Below are positions 41,712-45,984 of a stretch of DNA of 45,984 bases, piece by piece. The number at the start of each line of letters is the position of its first letter. The first letter of the stretch is position 1. A program made the translations under genes and the position numbers. The stretch is taken from positions 1 through 45,984 of the forward strand of contig JAZSLJ010000074.1 of the NCBI GenBank assembly GCA_045535305.1, written 5' to 3'. The notes beneath the pieces were generated by a model that had not been told where the DNA came from, made no database searches, and saw only the letters and a list, made by a program, of their open reading frames with translations. This stretch comes from UBA1081 sp045535305. GTDB lineage: Bacteria > Bacillota > Clostridia > Oscillospirales > Acutalibacteraceae.

Positions 41712-42205
41712 TACATATCCTCGATTCTGAATGATAATACAATCTCGTTTGTTTCGGGTTTGAGATTTCTCAGCTTGACGCCTGCCGCATCAAACATTTT
41801 TTTGGACGCGATAGTGCCTTTTGTCATAGCATACTTGTCCGATATGTAAACAACCTCTTTTATGCCGCTCTGAATAATGGCTTTTGCACATTCGTTGCAG
41901 GGAAAAAGAGTTACGTAAATACGGCAACCTTCAAGGTTTGCCCCTCTGTTGTTGAGTATTGCGTTAAGCTCTGCGTGGCATACATAAGGGTATTTTGTTT
42001 CAAGCTCGTCGCCTGTACGCTCCCAAGGGAAAATGTCGTCATCACAGCCCATGGGGAAACCGTTGTAGCCTACGGACATAATCTTGTTTTTGTTGTTTAC
42101 TATGCAAGCGCCTACCTGCGTGTTGGGGTCTTTACTGCGCTTTGCTGAAAGTGCAGCTATGCCCATGAAATATTCATCCCAAGAGATATAATCGCTTCGT
42201 TTCAT
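41711..42205 (-). CDS. Deoxycytidylate deaminase
   Basis: I use the ATG at 42205, six bases after GGTGA; a GTG at 42214 is also in frame. The 164-residue enzyme has the zinc site CHAELNAI (His, catalytic Glu) and PCNECAK, and the substrate loop GYNGFPMGCDDD. It converts dCMP to dUMP for thymidylate synthesis and is related to ComEB. The next gene overlaps its stop by one base. Confidence 0.93.
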   Translation of the reverse strand: MKRSDYISWDEYFMGIAALSAKRSKDPNTQVGACIVNNKNKIMSVGYNGFPMGCDDDIFPWERTGDELETKYPYVCHAELNAILNNRGANLEGCRIYVTLFPCNECAKAIIQSGIKEVVYISDKYAMTKGTIASKKMFDAAGVKLRNLKPETNEIVLSFRIEDM

Positions 42206-42220
42206 AAAAATCACCGTTAA

Positions 42221-42354
42221 ACAATAATTTAATGTAGAATGTACAATTTACAATGTACAATTATTGAATAATATATGAATCGGGTTAAAGGGCAAAGCCC
42301 TTTCCTTCATTGTACATTATACATTGTAAATTGTTAATTCCCTGAATTATTATT
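42221..42354. mobile_element. MITE-like intergenic element E, opposite orientation
   Basis: ACAATAATTTA at the left; the right end is worn (AATTATTATT). Arms are GTACAAT/ATTGTAC repeats. The core AAAGGGC-AAA-GCCCTTT (42287-42303) is preceded by CGGGTTA, the reverse of elements B and D. The FucU-like gene's stop codon (42350-42352) lies in its right end. Confidence 0.85.
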
Positions 42355-42775
42355 TAACTACTCCTTTTTTAAGGATAATATTCGCATAGAGAGCGCTTTC
42401 GCCTGTTGCGACGATTGCGTATGCTTCTCTTGCTCTGTCATAGAAAGCAAAACGCTCTATTTCTGAAAATTTAACATTCTCCTGATGCGCGTCAACTATA
42501 TTTTTGTAATCTTTCCAGATAACGGGGTCAACATTGTCGCCGGGTGTTACCTGCATAAGCATTACGGGGCTTTCAACATAAGTATCAAGGGGTAAAAGCT
42601 GAAGAATTGCATCAAGAAGCTCAGGTACTCCGTGGCCGTCGCAACGTACAAGTCTTTTTGCGTTTGATGCGGCGGGAAAATTGCCGTCGCCGATAACGAT
42701 TTCGTCGCCGTGGCCCATTTCGTGAAGAATCTTGAGCAGTTCAGGTGAAATGATTGAAGGTATATTTTTAAGCAT
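42350..42775 (-). CDS. RbsD/FucU-family sugar mutarotase-like protein
   Basis: The ATG at 42775 is chosen for its AAGGAGG site; longer starts have none. The 141-residue protein matches FucU: MLKNIPSIISPELLKILHEMGHGDEIVIGDGNFPA with the conserved His and Asp residues, then DGHGVPELLDAILQLLPLDTY and a late FYDRAREAYAIVATGE. FucU interconverts anomers of fucose, RbsD those of ribose. No fucose or ribose genes are near. Confidence 0.9.
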   Translation of the reverse strand: MLKNIPSIISPELLKILHEMGHGDEIVIGDGNFPAASNAKRLVRCDGHGVPELLDAILQLLPLDTYVESPVMLMQVTPGDNVDPVIWKDYKNIVDAHQENVKFSEIERFAFYDRAREAYAIVATGESALYANIILKKGVVK

Positions 42776-42895
42776 GGTTTTTGCCTCCTTAAAATATTTG
42801 TTTATTATTTTAACATATTTTATCATAATATACAATAACAAAAAAGTAAATATATATATTATTTTATAAATTTTGTCAAAATCGCATAAAACCCC

Positions 42896-42924
42896 TTGAA
42901 AAATAAAAAATGTTGCGGTATTAT
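42896..42924 (+). promoter_or_regulatory. Candidate promoter of the PHP gene
   Basis: TTGAAA (42896-42901), 17 bases, TATTAT (42919-42924). Confidence 0.6.
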
Positions 42925-43007
42925 ATTATTAAGTATTAAGTATATTCGGGGAATGTTCGCTTTTTTTACTTACAAGTGGCGTTTTCACAAATTAGGAGGC
43001 AATTTTT

Positions 43008-43892
43008 TTGAGCGGAGATTTACACTGTCATACGAAATTATCAGACGGTACATTAGGAATTGAGGAGATTATTGCACTTGCCGCAAAGCGCGGTGTAGAA
43101 ACTGTTGCTATTACAGACCACGACTGCCTTGCAGGTACGGTCAGAGCAAAAATTATTGGCGACAGAAACGGTGTTAAAGTAGTACCCGGTGTTGAGCTTT
43201 CTGCCGTTGATAAACGAAGCGGCAAAAATGTACATATCCTTGCTTATCTGTTTGACAGTCCCGACCGAATAGAAGGTCTTTGCCACAACAACTCTCTTGC
43301 AAGAAAAAGAGCTGCACAGTTCATGATGATAAAAGCATCAAAATTCTATTCATTCCCTAACGACCTTGTTATAAAGTGTTCTTCGGGTTCAACCAATCTT
43401 TATGAACAGCACATTATGCACGCTCTTATGCAGTGCGGATATACAGATAAAATTTACGGCGACGTTTATAATCAGCTTTTTGACAGGAGCAATCCTTCAA
43501 ATATATATGTTCAACCCAATTTTGCAGATGTTTTTGAGGTTATTGACGCAGTTCACGAGGCAGGCGGTATAGCAGTGCTTGCACATCCTGCACTTTACGA
43601 TAATTTTGATATTCTTGACGATCTTGTTGAAGCAGGAATAAACGGTGTTGAAGTGTGGCATCCTTCTTGTACAAAGGAGCAGGAAGATATGCTTGTTGCA
43701 TACGCTAAAAAACACAAGCTGCTTATGACAGGCGGCAGTGATTTCCACGGTATGTATAACAAAGGCGTTTATTCAATAGGCGATTACGTAACACCCAAAC
43801 AGCAGTTGAATGAATTGCTCAATTATAAAACAAAGGTTAAAAGACAGCAGAAAAAGCTTGCCGCAATAGCTGCGGAAGAAGCAGAAGGCTGA
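43008..43892 (+). CDS. PHP-domain phosphoesterase (RNase AM/TrpH-like)
   Basis: A 294-residue protein that starts with TTG at 43008, 8 bases after AGGAGG. PHP motifs are DLHCHTKLSDGT, ITDHDCL, GVEL, VLAHPALYD and GGSDFHG, the full set of metal ligands. Close relatives are nucleoside 3',5'-bisphosphate phosphatases that also trim 5' ends of RNA (YciV/RNase AM). An insert of about 100 residues between GVEL and the LAHP motif is typical. The next gene follows after 23 bases. Confidence 0.88.
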   Translation: MSGDLHCHTKLSDGTLGIEEIIALAAKRGVETVAITDHDCLAGTVRAKIIGDRNGVKVVPGVELSAVDKRSGKNVHILAYLFDSPDRIEGLCHNNSLARKRAAQFMMIKASKFYSFPNDLVIKCSSGSTNLYEQHIMHALMQCGYTDKIYGDVYNQLFDRSNPSNIYVQPNFADVFEVIDAVHEAGGIAVLAHPALYDNFDILDDLVEAGINGVEVWHPSCTKEQEDMLVAYAKKHKLLMTGGSDFHGMYNKGVYSIGDYVTPKQQLNELLNYKTKVKRQQKKLAAIAAEEAEG

Positions 43893-43915
43893 TTTTAATT
43901 TCGGGAGTATTTAAA

Positions 43916-44485
43916 ATGAATCACGAGGATTTTGATATTAAAATTTTTTCACCCATAAAAACGGCTGAAAGTGCGGAGCCTGTTGTTATAGCAGACGAGA
44001 TGAAGCGTCAGGCTGTTTTGGGCAATTTGCAGAAGGCAAAGGATCTTGGCAAATCTATTGCAGATTTCTTCCCCGAAGCCGCAGAAAAAGAAGAACTCTG
44101 GAATATGGCAAGATGCTGTAATGTTCAGGAGCTTGACAGAAATATCAAAGATCAGGCAATTATTCTGTCCGTTTTTACTGCAGAGTATTTTCTTAATCAG
44201 TATCTTACAGATGCAATTCTGTCAACATCAGCATTGACAGTTCTTTACGATACACTTACTGCAACTTTACCCGAGCTTTATAATCATCTTTTGTCATCAA
44301 CGGCTTTTTCTTTCTATTACATGAATGTTGACAGAAAAGATGCCGATCCGGAAATTATAGGGCAGACATTTGCTATGCTGTGCGGTGATAAAAATGCAAA
44401 AGACCTGTGCTGCTACGGTGAATCCGTATTTAATACAACTCTTGACCATTACAAAGAGATTGCAGACAGCATAAATTTCAATTAA
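43916..44485 (+). CDS. Conserved-looking helical protein, unknown
   Basis: A 189-residue, mostly helical soluble protein. It has segments FDIKIFSPIKTAESAEPVVIADEMKRQAVLGNLQKAKDLGKSI, FTAEYFLNQYLTDAILSTSALTVLYDTL and FSFYYMNVDRKD, and several Cys residues without a metal-site pattern. GGGAG precedes the ATG. It follows the PHP gene with short spacing and shares its terminator, so both are probably one transcript. I do not recognise a family. Confidence 0.6.
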   Translation: MNHEDFDIKIFSPIKTAESAEPVVIADEMKRQAVLGNLQKAKDLGKSIADFFPEAAEKEELWNMARCCNVQELDRNIKDQAIILSVFTAEYFLNQYLTDAILSTSALTVLYDTLTATLPELYNHLLSSTAFSFYYMNVDRKDADPEIIGQTFAMLCGDKNAKDLCCYGESVFNTTLDHYKEIADSINFN

Positions 44486-44620
44486 CATAAATTGGCGGTT
44501 GATAAAACCGCTTTTTTATTTATCATTTCAAGCTATTTTCAAGTTTTTTAAGTATAATGAGTATTGTAAGAAATGATCTTACAGCTAAAAACCAGATGTT
44601 TTCTTCAATTAACATAAATT
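44477..44620. repeat. 17-bp direct repeats around the PHP operon terminator
   Basis: TTCAATTAACATAAATT occurs at 44477-44493, over the stop codon, and again at 44604-44620. The 110 bases between include the terminator. It may mark a small duplication or the footprint of a lost insertion. Confidence 0.7.
44495..44517 (+). terminator. Terminator after the PHP operon
   Basis: GCGGTT (44495-44500) and AACCGC (44506-44511) followed by six T residues. Confidence 0.85.
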
Positions 44621-44634
44621 TTCCTTTCACAAAC

Positions 44635-44671
44635 ACACCAAAGGCGGTTCTTTACGAACCGCCTTTGGTGT
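44635..44671. repeat. Perfect 16-bp hairpin
   Basis: ACACCAAAGGCGGTTC pairs fully with its complement around the loop TTTAC. It lies between the convergent PHP operon and purC, beyond the purC terminator, and may be a back-up bidirectional terminator. Confidence 0.8.
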
Positions 44672-44673
44672 TT

Positions 44674-44702
44674 AAAAAAAATGCCATCGGCTAACCGATG
44701 GC
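44674..44702 (-). terminator. Terminator of purC
   Basis: GCCATCGG (44683-44690), CTAA, CCGATGGC (44695-44702), with an A run at 44674-44681 that is a T run on the minus strand. Confidence 0.9.
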
Positions 44703-44715
44703 TTAATTTTTTTAA

Positions 44716-45399
44716 TTATCTGTTAAGGATATACTTTGTAAGGTCAACGGGATCAACAATTTTGCCGTCCTTATAAACACGCATATTGCCTGATGCGATT
44801 TCGTCAATAAGAATAACCTCACCGTTGTTGTAACCAAACTCAAACTTGATATCCCAAAGGTCAAGACCGATTGATTTAAGATCATCAGCAACAATCTTTG
44901 TGATTTTAAGAGTCTGCTCCTTCATGCTCTCAAACATAGCGGGAGTCATAACACCGAGTGCTGCAAGACCTTCGCCTGTAACAAGGGGATCGCCCTTTGC
45001 ATCGTTTTTGAATGTACATTCAACATATCCGCCCTCAAGAACTGTGCCGTCCTCGATGTACTCGCCGTATCTGCGGATAAAGCTGCCTGTTGCAACAAGA
45101 CGGCAGATAACTTCAAGACCATGACCGAATACTGTTGCGGGAAGAACTTCCATTGTTGCTTCGTCGATATTTGCACCTACGTAATGTGTCTTGATGCCGG
45201 CTGCTTTGAGAAGCTCAAAATAGTGGATTGATGTTTCGAGGTTTGCCTTACCGATACCTTCGATTGTAAGACCTACAGTGTTTTCACCCGGATCAAAGAC
45301 ACCGTCTTTTCCGGTGCAGTCATCCTTAAACTTAAGCAATACATTACCGTTTTCAAGCTTGTATACGTCTTTTGTCTTGCCCTGATAAATTTTTTCCAT
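44716..45399 (-). CDS. purC: SAICAR synthetase
   Basis: A 227-residue enzyme of purine synthesis that joins CAIR and aspartate. It shows the family blocks YQGKTKDVYKLENGNVLLKFKDD, the CRLVATGSFIRRYG segment and IKFEFGYNNGEVILIDEI. No purine riboswitch is seen in the 177 bases upstream. Leucine codons are nearly all CTT or CTC with no CTG, as in most of the window. No other pur gene is adjacent. Confidence 0.97.
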   Translation of the reverse strand: MEKIYQGKTKDVYKLENGNVLLKFKDDCTGKDGVFDPGENTVGLTIEGIGKANLETSIHYFELLKAAGIKTHYVGANIDEATMEVLPATVFGHGLEVICRLVATGSFIRRYGEYIEDGTVLEGGYVECTFKNDAKGDPLVTGEGLAALGVMTPAMFESMKEQTLKITKIVADDLKSIGLDLWDIKFEFGYNNGEVILIDEIASGNMRVYKDGKIVDPVDLTKYILNR

Positions 45400-45576
45400 T
45401 ATAGTTTCCGTCCTTTCTTATTTAAAAAACACGTTTTTTGTGAATAAAACCCTCATATAAATGATTGTCCTAACACATTAAATTTACTGCAAATCTCGTC
45501 TATATTCAAGTATTTTTTACAAATTTATTGAAATAGAACTATTCGTATTTTGTCTTTTTGATATAAAAAAAACTTA

Positions 45577-45909
45577 TTACAGAGTGGGTGCATCGCCCCA
45601 TACATGGTCCAGGCCATAAAATGCTCTGTCTTCTCTGTTAAACAGATGCACCAACAGGTTGCCAAAATCAAGCAAGATCCATGTGCCGCCGCTGTAACCT
45701 TCAGAATGATGCAGTTTGATACCTTCCTTGAACAGTTTCTGTTCTACTTCATCTGCCATTGCGCGCAGCTGGTTTACATTTTTACCGCTGGCGATCACGA
45801 AACAGTCTGCGATATTAGACAGCCCCTGCAGATTCAACACTTTGATATCTTCGCCCAGTTTATCTTCAATGGCTGCCTGTGCAACCTTTGCAGCTTCCAA
45901 TGCGTTCAT
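45577..45909 (-). CDS. rsfS: Ribosomal silencing factor RsfS
   Basis: A 110-residue protein that binds ribosomal protein L14 and blocks subunit joining under starvation. The family pattern is clear: DIKVLNLQGLSNIADCFVIASG, GYSGGTWILLDFGNLLVHLFNREDRAFYGLDHVWGDAP. AAGGAGG precedes the ATG. Leucine is encoded by CTG in ten of fifteen cases and by CTT once, the opposite of purC next door, so this stretch has a different origin or belongs to another genome. Confidence 0.95.
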   Translation of the reverse strand: MNALEAAKVAQAAIEDKLGEDIKVLNLQGLSNIADCFVIASGKNVNQLRAMADEVEQKLFKEGIKLHHSEGYSGGTWILLDFGNLLVHLFNREDRAFYGLDHVWGDAPTL

Positions 45910-45931
45910 TCTAAAAATTCCTCCTTGCGAA

Positions 45932-45984
45932 TTACAGATTTTTATAGTATTCCTGCGCCTCCAGAGACAGGGGATGCAGCAGTC
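45932..45984 (-). CDS. C-terminal end of a gene upstream of rsfS (probably yqeK)
   Basis: The frame ends with sixteen residues, LLHPLSLEAQEYYKNL, and a TAA 23 bases before the rsfS start. In Firmicutes rsfS usually follows yqeK, an HD-domain Ap4A hydrolase, and the tail looks compatible. All five leucine codons are CTG, as in rsfS. The rest lies outside the window. Confidence 0.6.
   Translation of the reverse strand, partial: LLHPLSLEAQEYYKNL

Noticed and set aside
44558..44695. 45-codon frame between the PHP operon and purC
   Set aside because: No ribosome-binding site, runs through two hairpins, and the product has no features.
45400..45576. Purine riboswitch upstream of purC
   Set aside because: The conserved junction and loop sequences are absent; only a weak promoter-like TTGAAT-17-TAAATT is seen.

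Overview
The window reads as chromosome of a low- to mid-GC, spore-forming member of the Clostridia, probably close to the Ruminococcaceae/Oscillospiraceae. The grounds are the sporulation genes ylbJ, yqfC and yqfD, a HrcA/CIRCE-controlled groESL operon, a T-box leader on alaS, type I dockerin modules and a strong preference for the leucine codon CTT. The taxonomic call is inference. Almost every gene is intact and tightly packed, as on a contig from a gut or rumen genome.

Left end (1-4600, minus strand): a compact, translationally coupled, phage-derived operon. It runs from a sigma-70-region-4-like factor through small tail-tip proteins, an Ig-like tail protein and a tail fibre to a GH25 lysozyme carrying a dockerin and a holin-like protein. 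A near-consensus promoter (TTGACA, 17 bp, TATACT) drives it, with one LexA/SOS-box-like palindrome in the spacer and a second just after the start point. No capsid, portal, terminase or tail-tube gene lies between promoter and holin, so it looks like a free-standing SOS-controlled host-recognition and lysis cassette or a streamlined prophage remnant.

Middle (4800-25100, plus strand except the last gene): an MMPL/RND exporter with two lipoproteins; a HAAS-type membrane protein coupled to a condensation-fold acyltransferase; a secreted BspA-like leucine-rich-repeat protein ending in a dockerin; T-box-alaS-hinT; comEC-holA-rnmV; a ChbG/YdjC deacetylase; a Phd/ParE toxin-antitoxin pair followed by a 306-bp element with long terminal inverted repeats; and a Methyltransf_32 methyltransferase.

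Right half (25200-45984): groESL, a TetR regulator, ylbJ, yqfC-yqfD, then phoH (split by one in-frame stop)-ybeY-era-recO; an SGNH hydrolase, two metallophosphoesterases, a CoA-transferase, patatin, radC, dCMP deaminase, a FucU-like protein, a PHP phosphatase and purC. The last about 450 bases (rsfS and the end of a probable yqeK) use CTG instead of CTT for leucine, which suggests transfer or a contig join.

The most unusual feature is a dispersed family of short intergenic elements (1-167, 25185-25220, 30669-30784, 32268-32417, 34591-34720, 38281-38435, 42221-42354). They have ACAATAATTTA-type terminal inverted repeats, arms of 7-nt repeats and central perfect hairpins, nearly always with three-nucleotide loops. 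They repeatedly sit flush against gene stop codons. The copy at 1-167 has grown into a tandem array of hairpins with unrelated stems, joined by an identical 7-nt spacer.
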